Origin: Sphingomonas psychrotolerans
GTDB lineage: Bacteria; Pseudomonadota; Alphaproteobacteria; Sphingomonadales; Sphingomonadaceae
Length of the DNA: 64,000 bases
Direction: 5' to 3'
Assembly: GCF_002796605.1 (NCBI RefSeq)
Contig: NZ_CP024923.1
Span: 3,603,501-3,667,500 of the forward strand
The notes below the pieces were generated by a model. The model ran no database searches, was not told where the DNA came from, and worked only from the letters and a program-made list of their open reading frames with translations. A program made the position numbers and the translations under genes. Below, piece after piece: positions 53,394 through 62,851 of the stretch (its first letter is position 1; every line of letters starts with the position of its first letter).

Positions 53394-54515
53394 ATGCCCG
53401 ACGGCGACGACTATCTGATCTTCCGCCCCGACCAGGTCGACCTGACGCGCTCGCCGCTCCGGCACGGAGTCGACGAGCCGACGCATGTGCTCGGCGCGTT
53501 CAACCCCGGCTTCACGCGGCTGCCGAACGGCAATCTGCTGCTGATGGTCCGCGTCGCCGAAGCGCTCCGGGACCCGGTCCACACCGAATGCGCCCGCGCG
53601 ATCCGCTGGACACCGGCGGGCTATGTCCTCGATCGCCACCCGGTCCACCGGATCGACATGGACGATCCGCGCCAGTTCGCGCTCAAGGACCGCAATCCGC
53701 GGTTGCTCGGGCTGACCTCGCTCTCGTGGCTGCTCCCGGTCGAGCTTGATGGAGAGGGGCGCAACATCGTCGCGATTCACTACGACAAGGCGATCCAGCC
53801 CTCGGCCAGCTATATGGATTACGGCGTCGAGGACGCCCGCATCACCAAGGTCGACGGCCAGTATTGGATGACCGCCTGCGGCGTCTCGGCCGAGCGCCAC
53901 TGCACCGCGATGTACCGCTCGGCGAACGGGCTCGATTACGAATTGCTCGGCATCGTTCTCGATCACCAGAACAAGGACATGATCCTGTTCGAGGGCAAGG
54001 TCGCGGACAAGTTCATGGCGCTCACGCGTCCCTTGGGCGAATGCTATTTCGCCTATCCCGAGGACAGCCCCTGGCTGGGCGGACCGTCGATCAACATCGC
54101 GCAATCGCCCGACGGGCTCCACTGGAAGCCGCTCGACACCCCCGGCATCCGCGCGCGCAAGGGTACGACGAGCACCCAGCGGATCGGCGGCGGCAGCCAG
54201 CCGGTGCTGACCCCCGAAGGCTGGATGATGATCTATCACGGCGTCGAGAAGCGCGGGAGCGTCGGCATCTATCGCAGCTTCTGGGCGCTGCTCGACAAGG
54301 ACGATCCGTCGCAGATCCTGCGACTGGAGGACGAGGTCCCGCTGATCGAGGCGAACCCGGCGCTTACCGCGGAGATCGCGCATCAGATGTACCTGCCGAC
54401 GCCGGTGACCTTCACCACCGGCATCGCGGATGCGGGCGATCGCTACATCGTCGCCGGCGGCGAGGCCGACCTTGCCTGCCGGATCACGCACATTCCGAAG
54501 GAGCGGTTCCGGTGA
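53394..54515 (+). CDS. Glycoside hydrolase family 130 (mannoside phosphorylase-like) protein
   Basis: This 373-residue five-bladed propeller enzyme matches GH130. Recognisable parts are GAFNPGFTRLPNGNLLLMVRVAE, the catalytic-region DYGVEDARITKVDGQYWMT, FEGKVADKFMALTRP and GGGSQPVLTPEGWMMIYHGVE, where the His and acid groups that bind phosphate or sugar lie. GH130 enzymes phosphorolyse or hydrolyse beta-mannosides. ATG 53394 has AAGGGGGG upstream. It is the first of a GH130-GH13-GT4 cluster. Confidence 0.88.
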   Translation: MPDGDDYLIFRPDQVDLTRSPLRHGVDEPTHVLGAFNPGFTRLPNGNLLLMVRVAEALRDPVHTECARAIRWTPAGYVLDRHPVHRIDMDDPRQFALKDRNPRLLGLTSLSWLLPVELDGEGRNIVAIHYDKAIQPSASYMDYGVEDARITKVDGQYWMTACGVSAERHCTAMYRSANGLDYELLGIVLDHQNKDMILFEGKVADKFMALTRPLGECYFAYPEDSPWLGGPSINIAQSPDGLHWKPLDTPGIRARKGTTSTQRIGGGSQPVLTPEGWMMIYHGVEKRGSVGIYRSFWALLDKDDPSQILRLEDEVPLIEANPALTAEIAHQMYLPTPVTFTTGIADAGDRYIVAGGEADLACRITHIPKERFR

Positions 54516-54528
54516 TCCACATCCTGCC

Positions 54529-54605
54529 GTGCTTCGGCGAAGGCCGGAGCGCCGTGTCGCAAGCGGTGCATTCTGTTGCCAACGCTCCGGCCTTCGCCGG
54601 AGCAC
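54529..54605. repeat. Intergenic inverted repeat, same family as 36791-36863
   Basis: The left arm (54529-54551) and right arm (54583-54605) are reverse complements with one mismatch over 23 bases and a 31-base spacer. Each arm contains the GCTCCGGC-CTTC-GCCGGAGC type of hairpin. It lies in the 109-base gap between the GH130 and GH13 genes, so it may affect the ratio of expression within the cluster. Confidence 0.75.
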
Positions 54606-54624
54606 GGGTTTGGAGTGCGGACCA

Positions 54625-56193
54625 ATGACCGAACCCCTCTGGTGGCAGCACGGCGTCATCTACCAGATCTATCCGCGCTCGTTCCAGGACTCGAACGGCG
54701 ACGGCATCGGCGACCTCAAAGGCATCGAATCCCGCCTCGACGACCTCGTCGCATTGGGCGTCGACGCGATCTGGATCTCGCCCATCTATCCCTCGCCGAT
54801 GGCCGATTTCGGCTATGACGTTGCCGATTACACCGGGATCGACCCGCGCTTCGGCACGCTCGACGATTTCGATGCGCTGCTGAAGGCCGCGCACGATCGC
54901 GGGCTCAAATTGCTGCTCGATTTCGTCCCCAACCACAGCTCGGACCAGCACCCGTGGTTCCTCGAGAGCCGCGCGTCGCACGACAACCCGAAGCGAGACT
55001 GGTATATCTGGCGCGACCCCGCCCCGGACGGCGGCCCGCCCAACAACTGGATCAGCGATTTCGGCGGCTCGGCGTGGGAATATGACGAGGCCACCGGCCA
55101 ATATTATTACCACGCCTTCCTCAAGGAGCAGCCCGACCTCAACTGGCGCAATCCCGATCTGCGCCGGGCGATGCTCGACGTGCTGCGCTTCTGGTTCGAT
55201 CGCGGGGTCGACGGCTTCCGCATCGATGTGCTGTGGCACATGATCAAGCACCCCGACTTCCCCGACAATCCGGCCAACCCGGCCTACACCCCGGCGATGG
55301 GCGAGATGCATCAGGTGCTTCAGCTCCACTCGACCGACCAGCCCGAGGTCCACGGCATCGCCGCCGACATGCGCCGCGTCGCCGATGGCTATCCCGAGCG
55401 CGTGCTCATCGGCGAGATCTACCTGCCGGTTGATCGGTTGATGGCCTATTATGGCGAAGGCGAACCGGGCGTGCATCTGCCCTTCAACTTCCAATTGATC
55501 GATGCGCCTTGGGAGGCACGCAGCCTCGCGGGGCTGATCGCCGATTACGAGGCCGCGCTGCCGGCCGGCGGATGGCCCAACTGGGTGCTCGGCAACCACG
55601 ATCGCCCACGTGCGGCGACGCGCTTCGGTCTAGCGCAGGCGCGGGTCGCGGCGATGCTGCTGCTCACGCTGCGGGGCACGCCGACGATCTATTATGGCGA
55701 TGAGATCGGGATGGCGGATGTCGCGATCCCGCCCGATCAGGTGCAGGACCCGCGCGAATTGCGCGAGCCCGGGATCGGGCTCGGCCGCGATCCGGTGCGC
55801 ACTCCGATGGCATGGGATGACAGCGCCAATGCCGGCTTTTCGAGCGGCACGCCGTGGCTGCCGCTCCATGACGACTGGCAGGTGCGCAACCTCGCCGTGC
55901 AACGCGAGACCGCGCATTCGATGTGGCGCCTCTATCATGACCTGCTCGCACTCCGTCGTGCGCATCCCGCGCTGGCGATCGGCGACTGGCTGCCGATCGA
56001 ATGTTCCGGCGGCCTGCTCGCTTATGAACGCCGTCACCGCGAAGCACGGCTGCTGGTCGTGCTCAACCTCGGCGATACGCCCCAGAGCTTTGCGATACCC
56101 GAATGGGCCGAGGGATTGTCGGTTCTGCTCACCACCGGGACGGGCGGCGATCCCGCGGTGCTGGGCCCGAACGAAGGCTATATTCTCGGATGA
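54625..56193 (+). CDS. GH13 alpha-amylase family protein (alpha-glucosidase type)
   Basis: This 522-residue (beta/alpha)8 enzyme opens with WWQHGVIYQIYPRSFQDSNGDGIGDLKG, typical of oligo-alpha-glucosidase/trehalose-type GH13 members. The conserved regions are present: DFVPNHSS, nucleophile Asp near 199 in DGFRIDVLW, acid Glu near 263 in LIGEIYL, and the transition-state Asp near 325 in GNHDRPR. No signal peptide is seen, so it is cytosolic. It acts on alpha-glucosides; the exact substrate is not fixed by sequence. Confidence 0.93.
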   Translation: MTEPLWWQHGVIYQIYPRSFQDSNGDGIGDLKGIESRLDDLVALGVDAIWISPIYPSPMADFGYDVADYTGIDPRFGTLDDFDALLKAAHDRGLKLLLDFVPNHSSDQHPWFLESRASHDNPKRDWYIWRDPAPDGGPPNNWISDFGGSAWEYDEATGQYYYHAFLKEQPDLNWRNPDLRRAMLDVLRFWFDRGVDGFRIDVLWHMIKHPDFPDNPANPAYTPAMGEMHQVLQLHSTDQPEVHGIAADMRRVADGYPERVLIGEIYLPVDRLMAYYGEGEPGVHLPFNFQLIDAPWEARSLAGLIADYEAALPAGGWPNWVLGNHDRPRAATRFGLAQARVAAMLLLTLRGTPTIYYGDEIGMADVAIPPDQVQDPRELREPGIGLGRDPVRTPMAWDDSANAGFSSGTPWLPLHDDWQVRNLAVQRETAHSMWRLYHDLLALRRAHPALAIGDWLPIECSGGLLAYERRHREARLLVVLNLGDTPQSFAIPEWAEGLSVLLTTGTGGDPAVLGPNEGYILG

Positions 56194-57194
56194 AGATCGC
56201 AATGCTGGCGCCGATCGCGTGGCGCACGCCACCGCGGCATTACGGTCCATGGGAGTTGGTGACGAGCCTGCTCACCGAAGCCCTCGTCGCGCGTGGCGTG
56301 AACGTGACATTGTTCGCCACGCAGGATTCGCAGACCGCCGGCACGCTCGCGGGCGTGGTCCCGCGCGGCTATGAGGAAGATCCCGCGATCGATGCCAAGG
56401 TCTGGGAATATGCCCACCAGTCGCATCTCTTCGCCCGCGCCGGCGAGTTCGACCTGATCCACAATCAGGCCGATTTCCCCGCCCATGCCTATGCGCCGCT
56501 GATCGACACCCCGATGGTCACTACGATCCACGGCTTCTCCTCGGATCGCATCCTGCCGATGTACAAGCCGTTCGAGAACCGCGTGCACTTCGTCGCGATC
56601 AGCGAGGCCGATCGGCATCCCTCGCTCGAATATGCCGCGACGATCCACCATGGCATCCGCCTCGACGAATTCCCGTTCGATGCCGAGGGCAGCGACGATT
56701 TGCTGTTCTTCGGCCGCATGCACCCCGACAAGGGCGCCGCCGAGGCGATCCATGTCGCGCTCGCCTCGGGCAGGCGGCTCGATCTCTACGGTATCGTCCA
56801 GGATCAGGGCTATTTCGACCGCGAGGTGAAGCCGCATGTCGATGGCGAGCGGATCCGCTATCTCGGCCCGGTCGGCGGCGAGCAGCGCCTGCGCGCGCTC
56901 GGCAAGGCGCGGGCGTTGCTCCATCTGATCAACTTCGACGAGCCGTTCGGCCTGTCGGTGATCGAGGCGATGGCCTGCGGTACCCCGGTGATCGCGATCA
57001 ATCGCGGGAGCATGGCCGAGCTGATCACGCCGGAAACCGGCATCCTCGTCCGCTCGGCCGGCGAGGCGATCCTCGCGCTGGCGCAGATCGACGCCATCGA
57101 CCGCACCGCCTGCCGCCGCCACGTCGAGGCGCATTTCTCGGTCGAGGCAATGGCCGACAAATACATCGCTTTGTACGAGCGGATCCTGTCCTGA
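56190..57194 (+). CDS. GT4 family glycosyltransferase
   Basis: This 334-residue GT-B fold transferase has the nucleotide-sugar part at the C-terminus (LLFFGRMHPDKGAAEAI, NFDEPFGLSVIEAMACGTPVIAINRGSMAELI with the EX7E pattern). The acceptor side (about 1-165) includes APIAWRTPPRHYGPWELV and VTTIHGFSSDR. It uses an activated sugar in a retaining transfer. ATG 56190 overlaps the GH13 stop by four bases, so they are coupled. With GH130 upstream, a small glycoside or oligosaccharide is a likely product; this is inference. Confidence 0.9.
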   Translation: MKIAMLAPIAWRTPPRHYGPWELVTSLLTEALVARGVNVTLFATQDSQTAGTLAGVVPRGYEEDPAIDAKVWEYAHQSHLFARAGEFDLIHNQADFPAHAYAPLIDTPMVTTIHGFSSDRILPMYKPFENRVHFVAISEADRHPSLEYAATIHHGIRLDEFPFDAEGSDDLLFFGRMHPDKGAAEAIHVALASGRRLDLYGIVQDQGYFDREVKPHVDGERIRYLGPVGGEQRLRALGKARALLHLINFDEPFGLSVIEAMACGTPVIAINRGSMAELITPETGILVRSAGEAILALAQIDAIDRTACRRHVEAHFSVEAMADKYIALYERILS

Positions 57195-57354
57195 ACGCCG
57201 CCTTGCAATGTAGGATTTCGTCTGCTGCACTCGCCCGCCCTGGGGTGCGCCAGCGCCCCGGCCCGCTCTTTGAAATTGTCGACAAACGCGGGCTAACTTC
57301 GCACCGCACCGGCAACTTCCTTCTTTCATACGCGCGAAGATCGTGAAGTTAGGC

Positions 57355-60300
57355 CTATTCCGCTGCCAACAGCGTCTCCGCCCCGCCGAGGTCTACCGAC
57401 ACCAGTCGGCTCACCCCGCGCTCGACCATCGTCACTCCGAACAGCCGGTGCATCCGGCTCATCGTCGCGGCATTGTGGGTGACGATCAGATAGCGCGTCG
57501 CGGTCTCGCGAGTCATCACCTCCAGCAAGTCGCAGAAGCGCTCGATATTGGCGTCGTCCAATGGCGCATCGACTTCGTCGAGGACGCAGATCGGCGCGGG
57601 ATTGGTCAGAAACAGCGCAAAGATCAGCGCCACTGCGGTCAAGGCCTGCTCGCCACCCGAGAGCAACGTGAGCGATTGCAGCCGCTTCCCCGGCGGCTGC
57701 GCCATGATCTCGAGCCCGGCTTCAAGCGGATCGTCCGAATCGACCAGTTCGAGATGCGCCTGCCCGCCGTCGAACAAGGTCGAGAACAGCCGACGAAAAT
57801 GCAGGTCGACTGCCTCGAACGCCGCGAGCAGCCGCTGCCGCCCCTCGCGGTTGAGCGTGCCGATCGATCCGCGCAGCCGGTTGACTGCCTGCGCCAGTTC
57901 GTCGCGCTCTTGCGCGTTGCTGGTGAACGCCGCCTCGAGCTCGGCGAGTTCGGCCTCGGCGACGAGATTGACCGGCCCGATCCGCTCGCGATCCAGGCTG
58001 AGCTTCTCGTGCGCGGATGATTCGTCCTGCGGGCTGCGCACGCTTTCCGCCTCGAATCCGGCCTTCTGGGGGAGCAGAGGCGGCGGGCATTCGAAGCGCT
58101 CGCCCGAGAGCCGGCCCATCTCGATGCGGCGCATTTCCTGATTCTCGGCCCGCGCGGTGGCCCCCGCTCGCGCCTCGCGTGCTTCGGCCAGGGCCTCATT
58201 GGCGGCGCGGACATCGCCTTCGGTAGCACGGAGCGCCGCCTCGGCCTCGCGCTCGGCGGCCTGCGCCGCCGCCGATTCGGCGCGCGTGGCTTCGGTCGCC
58301 GCCTCGGCCTGGGCGACGGCGGCGTCCAGCTCGGCGGGGCGCGCCGCAAGTGCGGAGCTTTCCTCCGCCAGTTCGGCCGTGCGCTTCTCCATTTCTGCCG
58401 CACGCCGCGCCGCCTCGCCCGCGCGCGACTTCCAGCTGCGGCTCTCGGCGGTAGCGGCGGCAAGCCGCTCGCGCGCCTGCCCGATCTCGCGCTCCAGCGT
58501 CCCGCGCTCGCTCCGCGCATTGGCCGCGGCGGCGCGGCGGACTTCCGCCTCGGACGACAGCGCGGCAACGCGCTCCCTCGTGGCCGAGCCGTCAGGCAGC
58601 CCGGCCTTGGCATTTTCGGCACGGGCCAGTTCGCTCGCCGCCTCCTCCTGCTCGCCACCGACCCGCGCCCGCCGCGTTTCGAGATCGGCGCGTTGCGACT
58701 CCAGCCGTTCGAGCTGCGCAGTGGCACGATCCTCGGCGCGCCCCGCTTCGCGCCCGGCATTCTCGGCATGGTCGAGCATTCGGCGGCATTCGGCGGCAGC
58801 GCGGCGAGCCGCACCGATCGTCTCGTCGATCCGCGCCAATTCGGCCTCGGCCGCCTCGACTGCGCGCACCGCCGCGGGCCGCGCTTTCTCGATCGCCGCC
58901 AGCCGATTGACGCGCTCGAGCCGCTCGGCGGCAGCGGCTCCGCCCGATTTGGCGACATAGCCGTCCCAGCGCCGCAGTACCCCGGCGAGCGTCACCAGGC
59001 GCTGTCCCACCGCCAGCGGCTGGCCGCTGTCGCGCTCCGCCACCAGCACCTGCGCAAGGCGCCGCGCGAGCCCCGTCGGTGCCGCGACGTGCCGTGCCAG
59101 CGGCGTCGTATCTGCCGGCGCGACAGGATCGTCAGGCAGCGGCGCTGCGCCCGCCCAATAGCGTTCGGCGCTCGTATCGAGCCCCGTCTCCAGATCGTCG
59201 CCCAGCGCCGCGGCGAGCGCGCGCTCATATCCCGCATCGACCTTGAGCCGATCGAGCAACCGATCCTTGCCCGAGGGGCGCGTCGCCTTGGCGAGCACCG
59301 CCGCCTCGCTGTCGAGCTGGGAAAGCTCGGCGTGCGCAATCGAACGCGCCGACTGGGCACGATCCCGCGATTCGATCGCGCCACGCTCGTCGGCATCGGC
59401 CCGCGCGAGACCGGCGCGCGCCGTCTCGGCCTGTCGCACCGCCTGCGCACGCGCCTCGGCGGCGCGCGCTTTCTCGGCGTTGAGCGGCTCGGCGCTGCCC
59501 AGCGCAGCGATCTCGGCATCGACACGCGCCTGATCGCGCGCGGCGCGTTCGGCGCGGGTGCGCGCGGCGATCAGCGCCGCCTCCGCCACACGCGCTTCCG
59601 CCGCCTCGCTCGCTTGCGCCGCCAGCGCTTGGGCGAGCGCGACTTCGGCATCGCGCGCCGCGCGCTCGGCCTCGGCAAGCGCGGCATCGAGCGTCGGCAT
59701 CCGCGCGGTCGCATCTGCGATCCGGCTCTCGAGCGTGCCGGCCTCGTCGGCAAGGCGGGCCAGCGCCTCGGCCGCGTCATGCGCGAGCGCGCCCTCGCGG
59801 CTGCGATCGTCGGCGAGCCGGGCCTGCGCATCGCGCAGCTCCCCGATGCGCCGTTCGACCGTGGCACGCTCGCTGCGCAACGTCGCCAGCCGGTGCATCG
59901 CCTCTGTCGCACGATCGCGCACCGCGAGCGCATCCGCGCGCACCGCCGCCAGTTTCCCGGCCGCATCCTGCTGGCGCGCCGCCGCGGCGTCATGCGCCTG
60001 CGCGCGCTCGGCGACGAGACCCTCGGCGGCGGCAGCTTCCTTCTTCGCCGCATCGGCGGCGGCGGCGGCATCGCGCCAGCGCGCGAAGATCATCCGCGCC
60101 TCGGCGATGCGGATACGCTCGGAAAGCTCGCGATAGCGCTCGGCCTGTCGCGCCTGCCGCTTGAGCGCGGCCGCCCGCGCCTCCTGATCGCCGATCACTT
60201 CGTCGAGCCGCGTCAGATTGGCTTCGGTCGCGCGCAATTTCTGCTCTGCATCGCGGCGGCGCACATGCAGCCCGGCGATCCCCGCCGCTTCCTCGAGCAT

Positions 60301-60762
60301 CGCGCGGCGTTCACCTGGCTTAGCGGAGATGATCGCGCCGATCCGTCCCTGGCTGACCAGGGCAGGCGAATGCGCACCGGTAGCCGAATCGGCGAAGACC
60401 AGAGCGACATCCTTGGCGCGGACGTCGCGGCCGTTGATCCGATAGGCGGACCCCGCGCCGCGCTCGATCCGCCGGACGACTTCGAGCTCATCATCCTCGC
60501 CCACCTGCTCGGCGAGGATCGAGACTTCGGCGAAGTCTCGCGCCGGCCGGGTCGCGGTGCCGGCGAAGATCACGTCTTCCATGCCGGCGCCGCGCATCGA
60601 TTTGGCGCTGTTCTCGCCCATCGCCCAGCGCAGCGCTTCGAGCAGATTGGATTTGCCGCAGCCATTGGGGCCGACGATGCCGGTGAGGCCCGGCTCGATG
60701 CGCAGATCGGCCGGGTCGACGAAGCTCTTGAAGCCTGTCAGCCGCAGCCGCTTGATCTGCAT
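57355..60762 (-). CDS. smc: Chromosome segregation protein SMC
   Basis: This 1135-residue protein has N-terminal Walker A GPNGCGKSN (about 32-40), two long Ala/Glu/Arg-rich coiled coils flanking a hinge (about 500-640), and a C-terminal ATPase head with signature LLSGGEQALTAVALIFAL and Walker B CVLDEVDAPLDDAN. It forms the condensin-like complex with ScpA and ScpB (not in the window). ATG 60762 starts the conserved QIKRLRLTGFKSF; the frame extending upstream to 61410 lies antisense-free within dsbA and is spurious. It is the last gene of the dciA-dsbA-dsbA-smc operon. Confidence 0.97.
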   Translation of the reverse strand: MQIKRLRLTGFKSFVDPADLRIEPGLTGIVGPNGCGKSNLLEALRWAMGENSAKSMRGAGMEDVIFAGTATRPARDFAEVSILAEQVGEDDELEVVRRIERGAGSAYRINGRDVRAKDVALVFADSATGAHSPALVSQGRIGAIISAKPGERRAMLEEAAGIAGLHVRRRDAEQKLRATEANLTRLDEVIGDQEARAAALKRQARQAERYRELSERIRIAEARMIFARWRDAAAAADAAKKEAAAAEGLVAERAQAHDAAAARQQDAAGKLAAVRADALAVRDRATEAMHRLATLRSERATVERRIGELRDAQARLADDRSREGALAHDAAEALARLADEAGTLESRIADATARMPTLDAALAEAERAARDAEVALAQALAAQASEAAEARVAEAALIAARTRAERAARDQARVDAEIAALGSAEPLNAEKARAAEARAQAVRQAETARAGLARADADERGAIESRDRAQSARSIAHAELSQLDSEAAVLAKATRPSGKDRLLDRLKVDAGYERALAAALGDDLETGLDTSAERYWAGAAPLPDDPVAPADTTPLARHVAAPTGLARRLAQVLVAERDSGQPLAVGQRLVTLAGVLRRWDGYVAKSGGAAAAERLERVNRLAAIEKARPAAVRAVEAAEAELARIDETIGAARRAAAECRRMLDHAENAGREAGRAEDRATAQLERLESQRADLETRRARVGGEQEEAASELARAENAKAGLPDGSATRERVAALSSEAEVRRAAAANARSERGTLEREIGQARERLAAATAESRSWKSRAGEAARRAAEMEKRTAELAEESSALAARPAELDAAVAQAEAATEATRAESAAAQAAEREAEAALRATEGDVRAANEALAEAREARAGATARAENQEMRRIEMGRLSGERFECPPPLLPQKAGFEAESVRSPQDESSAHEKLSLDRERIGPVNLVAEAELAELEAAFTSNAQERDELAQAVNRLRGSIGTLNREGRQRLLAAFEAVDLHFRRLFSTLFDGGQAHLELVDSDDPLEAGLEIMAQPPGKRLQSLTLLSGGEQALTAVALIFALFLTNPAPICVLDEVDAPLDDANIERFCDLLEVMTRETATRYLIVTHNAATMSRMHRLFGVTMVERGVSRLVSVDLGGAETLLAAE

Positions 60763-60788
60763 CGCCCGCCCCCCTGCGGCTCGGGGCC

Positions 60789-61538
60789 TTATCGGGCCCC
60801 GGCCGCCTGCAGCGCAGTCTCGACCTGCGACCACATCGCTGCTTCGACCGGCTTGCCGTTGATGAAGAAGCTCGGCGTGCCGGTGACGCCATGCTCGTTG
60901 GTCGCGTCGGCATTGACCTTGGCGATCGCCTCGATCGTCTTCTGATCGCCCAGGCACTGGCGCGCACGGGCATCGGGGATACCGCGCTGCTTCATGAACT
61001 CGATGTGCCCGAGCGCTTCGGCGAAGCCGGCGGCGGCCTGCGGCGGCGGCAGCTGCTGGAGCTGCTGAAGCAGTTGCGGATTGCTCTGCTGCAGCTGATC
61101 GGTCCGCTTGTAGAACGCTTCCTGGTTGGCGAACATCTGATCGAGAATCGGGAAGAACGCCTCGGTCGGCGCGCACTGGTTGAGCAGTGCCAGCGACAGA
61201 TCGGGCGCGCCGTGGACGAGGAAGTCGCGGAACTCGTAGCTCACCTTGCCCGTCGAGATGTATTTCTGGCGGAGCGGCTCCACGCCTTCCATGGCGAAGC
61301 GCCCGCAGGTCGGGCAGCTGCGCGAGCCATATTCGAGCAGCTTGATCGGCGCATTCGGGTTGCCCTGGATATAGCCGCCCTCCGCGGTCTTGCTCACCAC
61401 GTCGACCCACTGCTTGCCCGCGGGCGGGGCGACATTGGCCACCGGCGTGCTCGACGTCACCGGCGCCGAGGCATTGCCGCCTTCGCCGCCACAGGCCGCG
61501 AGTGCGAGGAGGGGGAGAAGGGCAATTGCAGAACGCAT
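60789..61538 (-). CDS. DsbA-family thioredoxin-fold lipoprotein (copy 1)
   Basis: This 249-residue protein has lipobox ALAAC (C16), a linker, then a DsbA/DsbG-like thioredoxin domain with an inserted helical part. The active site is CPTC (C75, C78) and the cis-Pro loop is GTPSFFING. EFRDFLVHGAPDLSLALLNQC is a second conserved segment with an extra Cys. It is tethered in the periplasm and would catalyse disulfide exchange. It is a tandem paralogue of the next upstream gene. Confidence 0.92.
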   Translation of the reverse strand: MRSAIALLPLLALAACGGEGGNASAPVTSSTPVANVAPPAGKQWVDVVSKTAEGGYIQGNPNAPIKLLEYGSRSCPTCGRFAMEGVEPLRQKYISTGKVSYEFRDFLVHGAPDLSLALLNQCAPTEAFFPILDQMFANQEAFYKRTDQLQQSNPQLLQQLQQLPPPQAAAGFAEALGHIEFMKQRGIPDARARQCLGDQKTIEAIAKVNADATNEHGVTGTPSFFINGKPVEAAMWSQVETALQAAGAR

Positions 61539-61569
61539 GGTCTTAAGTCTCCGAAGGAAAAGGGTTCGA

Positions 61570-62280
61570 TCAGCTGTCCGCGGCGCGAAGCTCGGGCTGG
61601 AGCTGATCCCAGGTGAAGGCGCGCACGCGGCGGCCGTTGACGAAGAAGCTGGGGGTGCCCTGAACGCCGGCTTTGGCGCCGCCCGCGAACGCGTCGGCCA
61701 CGCTTTTGATCATCGCCGGATTGGACAAGCAGCGCCGCGCCTGCGCTTCGGGCAAGCCCCGGGTCTTCATGAAAGCGATCATCCCCAGCACTTCGGCGAA
61801 CTTGGTCGCGGCCTGCGGCGGGGGAAGCTGCTGCCAGCCTTCGACGACCTTGGGTTGCGTCTCGATCAGCTTGTGCAGCGGCGCGTCGAATGCCCGCTGG
61901 TTGGCGAACATCTGGTCGAGCACCGGGAAGAAGCGCGCGGGGGGTACGCATTGGTTGAGGAGCGCCAGCGAGAGATCGGGCACGCCGTGGATCAGAAAGT
62001 CGCGGAACTCGTAGCTCAGTTTGCCGCTGGCGATCCATTCGCGGCGCAGCGGCTCCATGCCCTCGGCGGCGAACGCCCCGCAGGTCGGGCACGTGCGCGA
62101 GCCATATTCGACCAGCTTGATCGGCGCGTTCGGGTTGCCCTGCCGGAACCCGCCTTCCGGCGTTTTGACGACGACATTGACCCAGTTGGCAGCGGGCGCG
62201 CGGCGTGCCTGTTGCGCCGCTACCGGCGACCCGATGCCGACCAGCAGCAACAGCGCCGCGGCGAGAAGACGAAATGCCAT
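61570..62280 (-). CDS. DsbA-family thioredoxin-fold protein (copy 2)
   Basis: This 236-residue protein has a cleavable signal peptide (LLAAALLLLVGIGSPVAA) in place of the lipobox of its neighbour. The active site CPTC (C64, C67), EFRDFLIHGVPDLSLALLNQC and the cis-Pro GTPSFFVNG closely match copy 1 along most of the length, showing tandem duplication. The different N-termini imply one soluble periplasmic and one membrane-tethered form. Its ATG directly follows the dciA TAA. Confidence 0.92.
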   Translation of the reverse strand: MAFRLLAAALLLLVGIGSPVAAQQARRAPAANWVNVVVKTPEGGFRQGNPNAPIKLVEYGSRTCPTCGAFAAEGMEPLRREWIASGKLSYEFRDFLIHGVPDLSLALLNQCVPPARFFPVLDQMFANQRAFDAPLHKLIETQPKVVEGWQQLPPPQAATKFAEVLGMIAFMKTRGLPEAQARRCLSNPAMIKSVADAFAGGAKAGVQGTPSFFVNGRRVRAFTWDQLQPELRAADS

Positions 62281-62823
62281 TTAGTCGATCCTGCCGAGCT
62301 TGATGCCTTCGGCCGCCGCGACTCCGGCGGCGAGCGATTCGAGAACTGCCTTGAGTTCGGGGTCGACGATGCCGCGCAGGCTGTCGCCCATCGCCTCGGA
62401 AAGCGGCGCGAGGCTGGCCGGCGCTGTCGCTCTGGCCGTGCGCTTGATCTCGCCCTGGCGAATCGCGACGCGGGCCACCGCGGCATAGCCGAAGAAGCGA
62501 TTGACCCGCTCGATGATCTCGGGAGCGATATGCTGCATCATCGGTGCGTGCGCGCCGCCGACGACGAGGCTTAGCACCCCCTCGGCGCGCTTGCCCTGCG
62601 GGAAGCGGATCGATTCGGGCATCGACACGCGGGCATAGCGCTCGCCGACGATCTCGCCCCAGCGGCTGACGATCGCATGCTGAACGAAGCCGAACTTCCG
62701 AAATGCGGCGCGGCCGACATCGGGCAGAAGCTCCGAAACCGCGCGCGCGCGGTTCGATCGCGGCGGCTCGAGCTTCGGCTGGCGCGTGGTTGCGCGCTTC
62801 GGTTTATCGGAGGCCTTCGTCAT
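62281..62823 (-). CDS. dciA: DUF721/DciA-family protein, likely DnaB helicase operator
   Basis: This 180-residue protein begins with a basic, disordered N-terminus, then has the DUF721 domain (VSELLPDVGRAAFRKFGFVQHAIVSRWGEIVGERYARVSMPE, FPQGKRAEGVLSLVVGGAHAPMMQHIAPEIIERVNRFFGY). DciA is the ancestral bacterial protein that helps load the replicative helicase DnaB. A C-terminal extension of ~60 residues follows the domain. It is the first gene of the operon, divergent from mutY with only 28 bases between starts. Confidence 0.88.
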   Translation of the reverse strand: MTKASDKPKRATTRQPKLEPPRSNRARAVSELLPDVGRAAFRKFGFVQHAIVSRWGEIVGERYARVSMPESIRFPQGKRAEGVLSLVVGGAHAPMMQHIAPEIIERVNRFFGYAAVARVAIRQGEIKRTARATAPASLAPLSEAMGDSLRGIVDPELKAVLESLAAGVAAAEGIKLGRID

Positions 62824-62851
62824 TGCCGCCAACCCATGCCATAGGCGGGGC

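Noticed and set aside
60763..61410. N-terminal extension of the SMC frame
   Set aside because: It reads through dsbA in another frame; SMC proteins begin at the conserved segment encoded from 60762.
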